From UBA6168 sp964508135 (GTDB taxonomy: Bacteria; Bacteroidota; Bacteroidia; Chitinophagales; Saprospiraceae), in the NCBI GenBank assembly GCA_964508135.1, contig CAZDSU010000032.1, positions 1 to 64,000 on the forward strand: a DNA stretch of 64,000 nt. Reading direction: 5' to 3'. A model generated the notes under the pieces. The model was given only the letters and a program-made list of their open reading frames with translations, had not been told where the DNA came from and ran no database searches. Made by a program: the position numbers and the translations under genes. Position 1 is the first letter of the stretch. The number at the start of each line of letters is the position of its first letter. Positions 34,499 to 44,240 of this stretch are shown here, in pieces.

Positions 34499-35950
34499 AT
34501 GTCAAATGCAGTAAGAAATCTCGAACCCCGACCATTGTGGAACCACTTCGCCGACCTCAACGCTGTGCCTCGGCCTTCCAAGAAGGAAGAGCGGGTAATC
34601 AAGTTCATCGTTGACTTTGGCGAGGGGCTCGGCCTGCCCACCTCGGTGGACGCCACTGGCAATGTCATCATCATGAAACCAGCGAGCAAGGGGATGGAAA
34701 ACAAGCCCGTGGTGCTGCTCCAAAGCCACCTCGACATGGTACACCAAAAGAACGCCGACACCAAATTTGACTTCGACAAAGAAGGCATCCGCATGGTAGT
34801 GAAAGGTGATTGGGTGGAGGCAGAAGGCACCACGCTCGGTGCCGACAACGGCATTGGCGTGGCCAGCATCATGACCATTCTGGCCAGCAACGACATCCCG
34901 CACCCACCCATCGAGGCACTGTTTACCATTGACGAAGAGACCGGACTGACGGGCGCCAAAGGCTTGGAAGGTGGGCTGCTCCATGCCAAGTATATGCTCA
35001 ACCTCGACACCGAGGACGACCAAGAACTTACCATCGGTTGTGCTGGAGGTATTGACGTGACCGGCACTGGCGATTACATGCAAGAACCTGTTCCGATTGG
35101 CATGGCCGCTTTCCGCCTTGGGGTGAAGGGGCTGACGGGCGGCCATTCTGGCGTGGATATCCACTTGGGCCGGGGCAATGCCAACAAGCTCGTAAACCGG
35201 CTTTTGTCGGGTGGCGCTTCGCAATTTAACCTCCGCATCTCCTCCGTGGATGGGGGCAGCTTGCGCAATGCCATACCGAGGGAGTGCTTTGCCGTCGTGC
35301 TGGTCCCGAACAATGAAGTTGCTGCGTTCCAAGCATTTGTCCACCAAGAAACTACTTCGCTAAAGGCCGAGTACCGCACCACCGACCCCGATTTGGCCGT
35401 CGTTTGCGAAGCGACCGATACCCCCCCCAGCGTGTTGGCAAAGGCATTCCAGAAAAAGTTGATGGCCGTCATTTACGCTTGCGCAAATGGCATCTACCGC
35501 ATGAGCCCCGACATCAAGGACCTGGTACAGACCTCCAACAACCTCTCCCGGGTATTGGTCAAGGATGGCCAGTTCAGCATCCAGTGCCTCACCCGCAGCT
35601 CGGTGGACACCGAGAAGGTGGACCTCGCCAATGCCCTCAAAAGCACGCTTGAATTGGCGGGTGCAAAGGTCGCCTTCGGCAACGACTACCCCGGTTGGAC
35701 GCCCATGCCCGACTCTCGTTTGGTGAAGTTGATGAGCGGCCTCTACGAAGAAATGTACAACGGCAAACCGCACGTGAACGCCTGCCATGCTGGCCTCGAA
35801 TGTGGCATCGTCGGCACCAACTACCCCGACATGGAAATGATTTCCTTCGGCCCAAACATACGGGGCGCCCACTCTCCAGACGAAAAGGTGCAAATCAGCT
35901 CGGTACAGAAGTACTGGGGGTATTTGTTGCGGACGCTTACAGAAATTTGA
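34499..35950 (+). CDS. pepD: Aminoacyl-histidine dipeptidase (M20 family)
   Basis: 483 residues. Cytosolic zinc dipeptidase of the PepD / peptidase M20C group (Xaa-His and other dipeptides). LLQSHLDMVHQKN has the first metal His and Asp, TTLGADNGIGVA the bridging Asp, and FTIDEETGLTGAKGL the catalytic Glu pair. GVKGLTGGHSGVDIHLGRGN is the family's dimerisation lid region, and HAGLECGIVGTNYP near the C-terminus supplies the last ligands. Full length, start at the expected LEPRPLWNHFADL. Own promoter, word-repeat palindrome after the stop. Confidence 0.95.
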   Translation: MSNAVRNLEPRPLWNHFADLNAVPRPSKKEERVIKFIVDFGEGLGLPTSVDATGNVIIMKPASKGMENKPVVLLQSHLDMVHQKNADTKFDFDKEGIRMVVKGDWVEAEGTTLGADNGIGVASIMTILASNDIPHPPIEALFTIDEETGLTGAKGLEGGLLHAKYMLNLDTEDDQELTIGCAGGIDVTGTGDYMQEPVPIGMAAFRLGVKGLTGGHSGVDIHLGRGNANKLVNRLLSGGASQFNLRISSVDGGSLRNAIPRECFAVVLVPNNEVAAFQAFVHQETTSLKAEYRTTDPDLAVVCEATDTPPSVLAKAFQKKLMAVIYACANGIYRMSPDIKDLVQTSNNLSRVLVKDGQFSIQCLTRSSVDTEKVDLANALKSTLELAGAKVAFGNDYPGWTPMPDSRLVKLMSGLYEEMYNGKPHVNACHAGLECGIVGTNYPDMEMISFGPNIRGAHSPDEKVQISSVQKYWGYLLRTLTEI

Positions 35951-36015
35951 ATTGATATTGAGATATTGGGATATCGTGTTACTGTCCTAATATCCCAATA
36001 TCCCAATATCTCAAT
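35951..36015. repeat. Word-repeat palindrome (ATTGGGATATTG type)
   Basis: ATTGATATTGAGATATTGGG pairs with CCCAATATCCCAATATCTCA across a GC-poor loop. It starts at the pepD stop codon and ends 4 bases before the next ATG. Same words as the palindrome inside the cobalamin riboswitch at 9442-9562. Confidence 0.8.
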
Positions 36016-36018
36016 AAA

Positions 36019-36462
36019 ATGCAGGTTTTCCTCGGCGGCACTGCCGGACATTCCACTTGGCGCAAGAAAATCGCCATACCCATCCTTGAAGCAGCAGGGG
36101 TAACGTATTTCAATCCACAGTTGGGCGTAGGGGAATGGACCCCAGCGCAGCAGAAAATCGAATCGGAGGCCAAGGAAAAAGCCGAGGTCTGGTTGTTCGT
36201 GGTCTCATCGGAGACTCGGGGTGTTGCGACTTTGGTGGCGGCAGCCTACCGTATTGGTGCTGGCGGCAAATTGGCACTGGTCGTTCAAAAAATCGAAGAA
36301 GACGACCTCTTCGATGGCCTGCCGCTCGGCGAATTGGAACGAAAAGACCTAAACCGTGGTAGGTCGTACTTAATCGAAGTTGCAACGCAAAATGGTGTGC
36401 CGGTTTTTGAGGACGTGGCGGAGGCGACGAGGTATGCGATTAAATTGAAAATTGAGAACTGA
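36019..36462 (+). CDS. Nucleoside 2-deoxyribosyltransferase-like protein
   Basis: 147 residues. QVFLGGTAGHSTWRKKIAIP at the N-terminus, ILEAAGVTYFNPQLG, WTPAQQKIESEAKEKAEVWLFV and GVATLVAAAYRI fit the Nuc_deoxyrib_tr2 family, which shares the Rossmann-like fold of deoxyribosyltransferases and of some TIR/SLOG NAD-processing domains. The YFNP and ESEAKEKA positions correspond to the conserved Asn and catalytic Glu. Enzymatic activity is not proven in this subfamily. The last residues (KLKIEN) are encoded by the left arm of the next palindrome. Confidence 0.8.
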   Translation: MQVFLGGTAGHSTWRKKIAIPILEAAGVTYFNPQLGVGEWTPAQQKIESEAKEKAEVWLFVVSSETRGVATLVAAAYRIGAGGKLALVVQKIEEDDLFDGLPLGELERKDLNRGRSYLIEVATQNGVPVFEDVAEATRYAIKLKIEN

Positions 36463-36511
36463 AAATTGTAGTCATGCTAATTTTCAATTCTCCATTTTCA
36501 ATTTTCAATTT
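36442..36511. repeat. Word-repeat palindrome extending into two convergent coding ends
   Basis: AAATTGAAAATTGAGAACTG (left) and CAATTCTCCATTTTCAATTT (right) with flanking variants pair across GTAGTCATGC. The left arm encodes the last residues and stop of the deoxyribosyltransferase-like gene. The right arm holds the stop codon of the convergent glucosaminidase gene. So both C-termini are set by the repeat. Confidence 0.75.
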
Positions 36512-37320
36512 CCATCAAACTGGTGCAAGTCCAGCTCCTCAATTATTTGAATTAGCTTCTTGTCATAGTTTTTGTCCGTCGCATAGCCAGCCTTTTTGAG
36601 GCCCCTTGCCCATCCTTCGTAGTCCGCCGTCCCCAGTTTTTTTAGGTGCTTGTAACGGTCAATTTGCAGCAACTTAGAGTGTTCCCGAAAGCTTTCCCAA
36701 GCGGTGTCGAATACCCGGAACATGTCGTACACATCGTCGTCGGAGTAGTTGCGACAGGTGCAGTGGCGGCATTTGCTGCGGCACTTGATGCCGAAATGGT
36801 TGTTCGAATCCGTGGCGAGACGGCTGCTCCCGGCGTCGGTTTCAATAAGCCCTTGTGCCAGGGTTATGCTGGCCGGAATGCTGTATTGCTTCATCTCCGA
36901 GATGGCCGTGGCTGCGAACCGCTCAATGTATTTTCGGCAAGTCTTGAGTTTTTCCTTTACAATTTCATCGTCCACCGATTTGACGTTGGCCATGCTTGGG
37001 TCAAGCACGAAACTGAGGTTCTTGAAGTCGGAGGATTTCCATTTTTTGGAAGGCGCTTTGACGGGGCGGTCGTCGGTAAGAACCACTGGCAAGGCGGTTA
37101 GCTCTTCCACAAATGCGGCGTTCACTTTTTGAGCCTTTCCGGTGTTCGCCAACGCTTGTGCGTCTATCATCTGCACGGAGGTTTGCACATCCCGGTTGGC
37201 ATAAAGCTGCCATGTAAAGAAGACGATGCTTACTTGAAACCAATATTTGCCCACCCAATTGAGCAATTCCTTTGCAGTGCCGGTTTGGAGGGGTTCCTGT
37301 TGTAGCCGATACTCTGCCAT
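36505..37320 (-). CDS. Glucosaminidase-domain peptidoglycan hydrolase
   Basis: 271 residues. One helix near the N-terminus (YWFQVSIVFFTWQLYA, about 26-41) probably anchors the protein. The glucosaminidase domain (about 125-265) has AISEMKQYSIPASITLAQGL, IETDAGSSRLATDSNNHFGI and SFREHSKLLQ, GWARGLKKAGYATD; the Glu of GLIETDAGSS is the predicted catalytic acid. It cleaves the GlcNAc-MurNAc bond, as FlgJ and autolysins do. A cysteine-rich insertion (CRSKCRHCTCRNYSDDD) after NHFGIK is present in many Bacteroidota members. Divergent from the prolyl oligopeptidase gene. Confidence 0.9.
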   Translation of the reverse strand: MAEYRLQQEPLQTGTAKELLNWVGKYWFQVSIVFFTWQLYANRDVQTSVQMIDAQALANTGKAQKVNAAFVEELTALPVVLTDDRPVKAPSKKWKSSDFKNLSFVLDPSMANVKSVDDEIVKEKLKTCRKYIERFAATAISEMKQYSIPASITLAQGLIETDAGSSRLATDSNNHFGIKCRSKCRHCTCRNYSDDDVYDMFRVFDTAWESFREHSKLLQIDRYKHLKKLGTADYEGWARGLKKAGYATDKNYDKKLIQIIEELDLHQFDGN

Positions 37321-37472
37321 GATTGAAACAAGTTTTTGTTTGAATTAAAATGAATTACAGCAGCAAAATAAACGCATTTGTTTTGAATTGTCAAGTTTTT
37401 TAAAAACATTTTGTTTTTTTATTTTAAAAAACTCGCTTGTTACCTCTAAGACGGGAAGCACCAATCTTGATG

Positions 37473-37499
37473 TTGCAATCGCAAAAAAACATACCTTCG
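37473..37499 (+). promoter_or_regulatory. Probable promoter of the prolyl oligopeptidase gene
   Basis: TTG at 37473-37475 and TACCTTCG at 37492-37499, spacing 16. Start near 37505, leader about 45 bases. The rest of the divergent gap 37321-37472 is AT-rich with a weak GTTTTTTAAAA/TTTTAAAAAAC inverted repeat and no gene. Confidence 0.5.
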
Positions 37500-37548
37500 C
37501 CCCCTGAAAATTCACACCTCGTAAAGCATTCTAAAACTAACCTTTTTC

Positions 37549-39708
37549 ATGAAAAAACTATGGTTTCCCGTACTCGCCGTTGTTTCATTTGCAGCCTGCA
37601 AAAACGATGGCCAACAAAACACAACTGCAAAAATGGATTACCCGACGATCCCTGTTAGCTACCCAGCAACAGCAACGGAAGACGTAAAAGACGACTACTT
37701 CAGCACCTCGGTAGACGACCCCTTCCGTTGGCTCGAAAACGATACCGCCGCCAATACCGAAGCTTGGGTGAAGTCGCAAAACGTCGTCACCCAAGACTAT
37801 CTCGGCAAAATCCCATTCCGGGATGCAGTGCGTGACCGCTTCGAGGAGTTGTTCAACTACCCGAAGTACGGAGCACCCTATCAGGTGGGCGAGTTCTATT
37901 TTTTCTCAAAAAACGACGGTCTGCAAAACCAATCGGTGCTCTACCGTCAAAAAGGGCTTGATGGTACTCCAGAGGTATTCATTGACCCCAATAAGCTTTC
38001 GGACAAAGGCACAGTCGCCATCAGCATCTCCGGGGTTTCCAGTGATGACAAATTCCTGACCGTGAGTCGCTCAGAAGCTGGCTCGGACTGGAGCGAAATC
38101 CAGGTTTACGAAGTGGCAACCATGAAGCAAATGCCCGATGTACTGAAATGGGTCAAGTTCAGCGGCGGCGCCTGGTGGAAGGACGGCTTCTTTTACTCCC
38201 GCTACCCGGAACCCGCCAAGGGTACCGAACTCAGCGGCAACAACATGAACCACTGGGTCTATTACCACAAGCTAGGCGAGCCGCAGAGCAAAGACAAGCT
38301 GATTTACAAGGACGACAAAAACCCCAGCTACTACCACATGCCGCAGGTTTCAGAAGATGAAAAACACCTATTTATTGTTGCCGCCCCCGGCACGGATGGT
38401 TACGCCGTTTTGCACAAGGACCTGAGCAACGACGGGCCGATAAACACGTTATTTGAGGGCTACAAAAATAAGACCTCTGTCATCCACAACATCGGCAACA
38501 AGGTACTGGCCCTCACGGACATTGACGCACCCAACTATCGCCTCGTGGAAGTGGACCTCGCCAAACCCGCAAAAGCCAATTGGAAGGAAATCATCCCCGA
38601 GTCCGAAAACCTGTTGGAAGGCTGCTCCACGGGCGGCGGCAAGCTCTTCGCCAGCTACCTCGAAAAAGCAACCAACCGCATCTACGAAATGAATTACGAC
38701 GGGACCGGCAAAAAAGCACTGACCCTACCGGGCTTAGGCTCTGCCGGGTCACCGGGGGGCAAGGAGTCGCACAAGTCCTTGTTTTATACCTTCACCTCGT
38801 TCCTCTACCCGCCCACCATTTTCAAGTACGATGTAGCCTCGGGGCAGTCTTCGGTTTTTCAGGAAACAAAGCTGAAATTCAATCCAGCGGACTATGTGGA
38901 AAACCAAGTGACCTACACGAGCAAGGACGGAACGCCCGTCACCATGTTTGTGGTGCATAAAAAAGGCTTGAAAATGGATGGCAACAACCCCTGCCAGCTT
39001 TACGCTTATGGCGGATTCAACATCAGCCTGACACCCTCTTTTAGCACTTCGAGAATCATGCTGTTGGAGAATGGCGGCGTATTCGCCATGCCCAACTTGC
39101 GTGGCGGCGGTGAGTATGGTGAGGCTTGGCACAAGGCTGGCATGTTGATGAAAAAGCAAAATGTATTTGACGACTTCATCGCCGCTGCCGAATACCTTAT
39201 CGCCGAAAAATACACGACGAAGGAGCGCCTCGGCATCTCTGGCGGCTCCAATGGGGGCCTGCTCGTTGGTGCTGCCATGACACAGCGGCCCGACCTCTTC
39301 GCCGTGGCATTGCCCGCCGTTGGCGTAATGGATATGCTGCGCTACCACAAGTTTACCGTTGGCAAAGGTTGGATTCCAGAGTACGGCTCCTCAGAGGAAA
39401 GCGCCGAGATGTTCAGCTACCTCAAGGGATACTCCCCTGTACACAACCTGAAACCAGGCGTGACGTACCCCGCCACAATGGTCACCACTGGCGACCACGA
39501 CGACCGTGTGGTGCCTGCGCACTCTTTCAAGTTTGCCGCCACGCTTCAGCAGGCCCACAAGGGAGACAATCCGGTGCTTATCCGCATCGAAACTGACGCC
39601 GGGCATGGTGCTGGCAAGCCAACCTCTAAAGTGATTGACGAAGTAGCTGATGTTTACTCCTTCTTCTTCTACAACACGAAGACGCCTGTGAAATACTTCA
39701 AGGGGTAA
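37549..39708 (+). CDS. Prolyl oligopeptidase (S9A), lipoprotein
   Basis: 719 residues. Lipoprotein signal with lipobox SFAAC (Cys17), so the enzyme probably sits in the periplasm or at the outer membrane. An N-terminal seven-bladed propeller region (DPFRWLENDTAANTEAWVKS, then the repeats) is followed by an alpha/beta hydrolase domain with LGISGGSNGGLLVG (Ser567), GDHDDRVVPAHSFKF (Asp) and DAGHGAGKP (His). Cleaves proline-containing oligopeptides. Full length for the family. Followed by a word-repeat palindrome. Confidence 0.95.
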   Translation: MKKLWFPVLAVVSFAACKNDGQQNTTAKMDYPTIPVSYPATATEDVKDDYFSTSVDDPFRWLENDTAANTEAWVKSQNVVTQDYLGKIPFRDAVRDRFEELFNYPKYGAPYQVGEFYFFSKNDGLQNQSVLYRQKGLDGTPEVFIDPNKLSDKGTVAISISGVSSDDKFLTVSRSEAGSDWSEIQVYEVATMKQMPDVLKWVKFSGGAWWKDGFFYSRYPEPAKGTELSGNNMNHWVYYHKLGEPQSKDKLIYKDDKNPSYYHMPQVSEDEKHLFIVAAPGTDGYAVLHKDLSNDGPINTLFEGYKNKTSVIHNIGNKVLALTDIDAPNYRLVEVDLAKPAKANWKEIIPESENLLEGCSTGGGKLFASYLEKATNRIYEMNYDGTGKKALTLPGLGSAGSPGGKESHKSLFYTFTSFLYPPTIFKYDVASGQSSVFQETKLKFNPADYVENQVTYTSKDGTPVTMFVVHKKGLKMDGNNPCQLYAYGGFNISLTPSFSTSRIMLLENGGVFAMPNLRGGGEYGEAWHKAGMLMKKQNVFDDFIAAAEYLIAEKYTTKERLGISGGSNGGLLVGAAMTQRPDLFAVALPAVGVMDMLRYHKFTVGKGWIPEYGSSEESAEMFSYLKGYSPVHNLKPGVTYPATMVTTGDHDDRVVPAHSFKFAATLQQAHKGDNPVLIRIETDAGHGAGKPTSKVIDEVADVYSFFFYNTKTPVKYFKG

Positions 39709-39757
39709 CTGTGAACTGTGAACTGTGAACTGTGAACACCCCCCGTTCACAGTTCAC
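39707..39757. repeat. Word-repeat palindrome (AACTGTGAACTGTGAAC type)
   Basis: Four tandem copies of AACTGTG (ending GAAC) at 39707-39737, C-rich loop, then GTTCACAGTTCAC at 39745-39757. It begins inside the stop codon of the oligopeptidase gene. Confidence 0.8.
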
Positions 39758-39810
39758 AATTTTTTCCCGTTCTAAATAAGCTCCCCTCCTTTTTCCTTCG
39801 CAACTCATTT

Positions 39811-39840
39811 TTGTTAGAAACATTTAAGTAGGTACATTTG
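39811..39840 (+). promoter_or_regulatory. Promoter of the sdhCAB operon
   Basis: TTG at 39811-39813 and TACATTTG at 39833-39840 (exact TAnnTTTG) with a 19-base spacing. Transcription would begin near 39846, leaving about 59 bases before the sdhC ATG. Confidence 0.75.
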
Positions 39841-39904
39841 CCCGGCGTTTTTGCAGCTTGATTGCTGCCGCCGTTTTGAAAACATCAACAAAACGAAGTT
39901 GAAG

Positions 39905-40612
39905 ATGAACAATTGGTTTTTTGGATTTCTCACTTCTTCCATTGGCAAGAAACTTTTGATGGCCTTGACGGGCATTTTCCTTATCCTTTTTTTGGTGGTA
40001 CACCTTGCTGGAAACCTCCAGTTGCTCCACAACGACGATGGTAAAGCCTTCAACATCTACGCTGATTTCATGGGCCACAACCCATTGATTCAGTTCATTT
40101 CCAAAGGGAATTTCTTCTTCATTTTGCTGCATGCCATCTTGGGCATTTTTCTTTGGGTAAAAAATCGGAGCGCCCGTGGCACACAAGGTTATGCGGTAAC
40201 AAAAACCAGAGCTACGCAAACCAATCCGGTAATGGCCAAGTACATGTGGGCTTACGGCACCGTTATTTTTGTGTTCCTCATCATCCACTTGGTCCAGTTT
40301 TGGGCGATGATGCACTACGGCGAAATCGGCTACGGTGTTGAATTGGTGAACATTGACGGCAAAGAAGTAAGAAACCTCTACACCTTGGTTGAAGAAACCT
40401 TCACGAATTTGGGCTTTGTGGTTTTCTACGTGATTAGCATGGTCGTGATTGCCTTTCACCTCTGGCACGGCTTCCAGTCGGCCTTCCAAACGATGGGCCT
40501 GAACCACCCGAAATACACGCCCATCATCAAGTTCGTTGGGGCGGCCTACTCGGTTTTGGTACCGCTGGGATTTGCCGTAATTCCGATAGTGTTTTATCTT
40601 AGACATGCTTAA
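39905..40612 (+). CDS. sdhC: Succinate dehydrogenase cytochrome b subunit (type B)
   Basis: 235 residues from the ATG at 39905 (MNNWFFGFLTSSIGKKLLMA). Type B SdhC spans the membrane five times and binds two b hemes that pass electrons between the flavoprotein/iron-sulfur part and menaquinone. FLVVHLAGNLQLL, FILLHAILGIFLWVKNRSAR, IFVFLIIHLVQFW and IAFHLWHGFQSAFQTMGLNH hold the heme-ligand histidines at the expected helices. Full length. An earlier in-frame ATG at 39851 is too close to the promoter and is not conserved. Confidence 0.95.
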   Translation: MNNWFFGFLTSSIGKKLLMALTGIFLILFLVVHLAGNLQLLHNDDGKAFNIYADFMGHNPLIQFISKGNFFFILLHAILGIFLWVKNRSARGTQGYAVTKTRATQTNPVMAKYMWAYGTVIFVFLIIHLVQFWAMMHYGEIGYGVELVNIDGKEVRNLYTLVEETFTNLGFVVFYVISMVVIAFHLWHGFQSAFQTMGLNHPKYTPIIKFVGAAYSVLVPLGFAVIPIVFYLRHA

Positions 40613-40938
40613 TGATTATGTTTTTCAATAAATATCAGACACAAATTCAAGCGCTTTGCGAAGCCTATCAAGTAGAGCGGCTTTATGCTTTTGGGTCAGT
40701 TTTAACGAATGCGTTTTCGGAAAAAAGCGATGTGGATTTGATAGTGTCATTTAAAAGCAAGCAAAATATTTCACTTTTCAAGCATTATTTTGGATTGAAA
40801 AAAGAGCTTGAAAAACTATTCGGAAGAAACGTTGACCTGATGGAGGAGAAGCCGATACGAAACCCAATACTACGGGAGGAAGTAGAGGCCAACAAAACAT
40901 TGATTTATGGAAAAAAGGGTCAAGAAATGGCTGTGTAA
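40612..40938 (+). CDS. MntA-like minimal nucleotidyltransferase (antitoxin type), inserted in the sdh operon
   Basis: 108 residues. The nucleotidyltransferase signature is intact: YAFGSVLTNAFSEKSDVDLIVS (in part, GS then SDVD), with VDLMEEKPIRNPIL as the second strand. MntA proteins are the antitoxin partners of HEPN (HepT) RNases, which they AMPylate. Here it sits between sdhC (its ATG overlaps the sdhC stop) and sdhA, in noticeably AT-richer DNA. Directly downstream is only a C-terminal remnant of a HepT-like gene (see next entry). The last residues (KGQEMAV) may already be past the original stop. Without a toxin its present use is unclear. Confidence 0.85.
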   Translation: MIMFFNKYQTQIQALCEAYQVERLYAFGSVLTNAFSEKSDVDLIVSFKSKQNISLFKHYFGLKKELEKLFGRNVDLMEEKPIRNPILREEVEANKTLIYGKKGQEMAV

Positions 40939-41011
40939 ACAACTTTGGAAAACCGCAATTGAGGAAATTCCCATTTTGAAAATAGAAGTTGAAAAACTTT
41001 TGAACTTATAA
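40907..41011 (+). pseudogene. Remnant of a HepT-like (DUF86/HEPN) toxin gene
   Basis: An ATG at 40907 opens 34 codons, ending KQLWKTAIEEIPILKIEVEK then LLNL and TAA. This matches the C-terminal end of DUF86 HEPN proteins, whose last helix typically reads LWxxxxxxIPxLxxxIxxLL. The rest of the domain, including the R-x4-6-H RNase motif, is missing. It overlaps the nucleotidyltransferase gene by 32 bases, as if a deletion joined the two. Three bases separate its stop from the sdhA ATG. Family assignment is inference from a short match. Confidence 0.5.
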
Positions 41012-41014
41012 ATT

Positions 41015-43015
<2,001 letters not shown>

Positions 43016-43016
43016 G

Positions 43017-43103
43017 GTTGAGGAGAGTTGAGAGGAGTTGAGATGGGTTTAGCAATGCCCGCCTCATCTCAACTCCTCTCAACTCTCCTCAACTCCTCTA
43101 AAC
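43017..43103. repeat. Word-repeat palindrome between sdhA and sdhB (GTTGAGAGGAGTTGAG type)
   Basis: GTTGAGGAGAGTTGAGAGGA and variants (43017-43047) pair with CTCATCTCAACTCCTCTCAA onward (43062-43103). The stem begins right after the sdhA stop and ends 9 bases before the sdhB ATG. It is the only such palindrome seen inside an operon here, so it could reduce or balance sdhB expression. Confidence 0.8.
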
Positions 43104-43111
43104 TTTCAGAA

Positions 43112-43861
<750 letters not shown>

Positions 43862-43885
43862 GCCGGAAGTCTTTTCCGAGTCAAT

Positions 43886-43923
43886 AAAAAAAGGGAACTT
43901 GCCTCGTGCAAGTTCCCTTTTTT
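43886..43923 (+). terminator. Terminator of the sdhCAB operon
   Basis: AAAAAGGGAACTTGC and GCAAGTTCCCTTTTTT form a 12-bp stem flanked by A and T tracts, 24 bases past the sdhB stop. Confidence 0.9.
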
Positions 43924-44002
43924 CATTTACCCTGCCGCTGAAAAACAGTCAAAAATAATTTCCTCATCTTCCGGTTTCAACGTCTGGGCCCTGTTGATTA
44001 CC

Positions 44003-44197
44003 CACAGAATCAGGGGCGTAGCCCCGACCCTGTTTGTAGATAGGGCAACAACCCCCGTTTTAAGGGGCGTAGCCCCGGCACAGGTTATTTTCACGGCTTT
44101 TTGTGCCGGGGCTACGCCCCTTTGAATACCTCCTCAACTGATTGCTACAAACAGGGCCGGGGCTACGCCCCTGATTGTCAATGAATTATTCTGTGGG
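44003..44197. repeat. Nested GC-rich palindrome with four GGGGCGTAGCCCC cores
   Basis: An outer stem (CACAGAATCAGGGGCGTAGC onward, 44003-44040, with TACAAACAGGGCCGGGGCTA onward, 44146-44197) encloses an inner stem (AAGGGGCGTAGCCCCGGCAC, 44061-44080, with GTGCCGGGGCTACGCCCCTT). Each arm contains the self-complementary core GGGGCGTAGCCCC or its complement. The gap between sdhB and the GH65 gene holds nothing else beyond the terminator. Confidence 0.85.
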
Positions 44198-44240
44198 GTA
44201 TCGGCAGGGTTCCGAACCTCACCGACGTTGAAATGCAATT

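Noticed and set aside
34502..35347. Minus-strand open frame of 281 codons
   Set aside because: Antisense to pepD.
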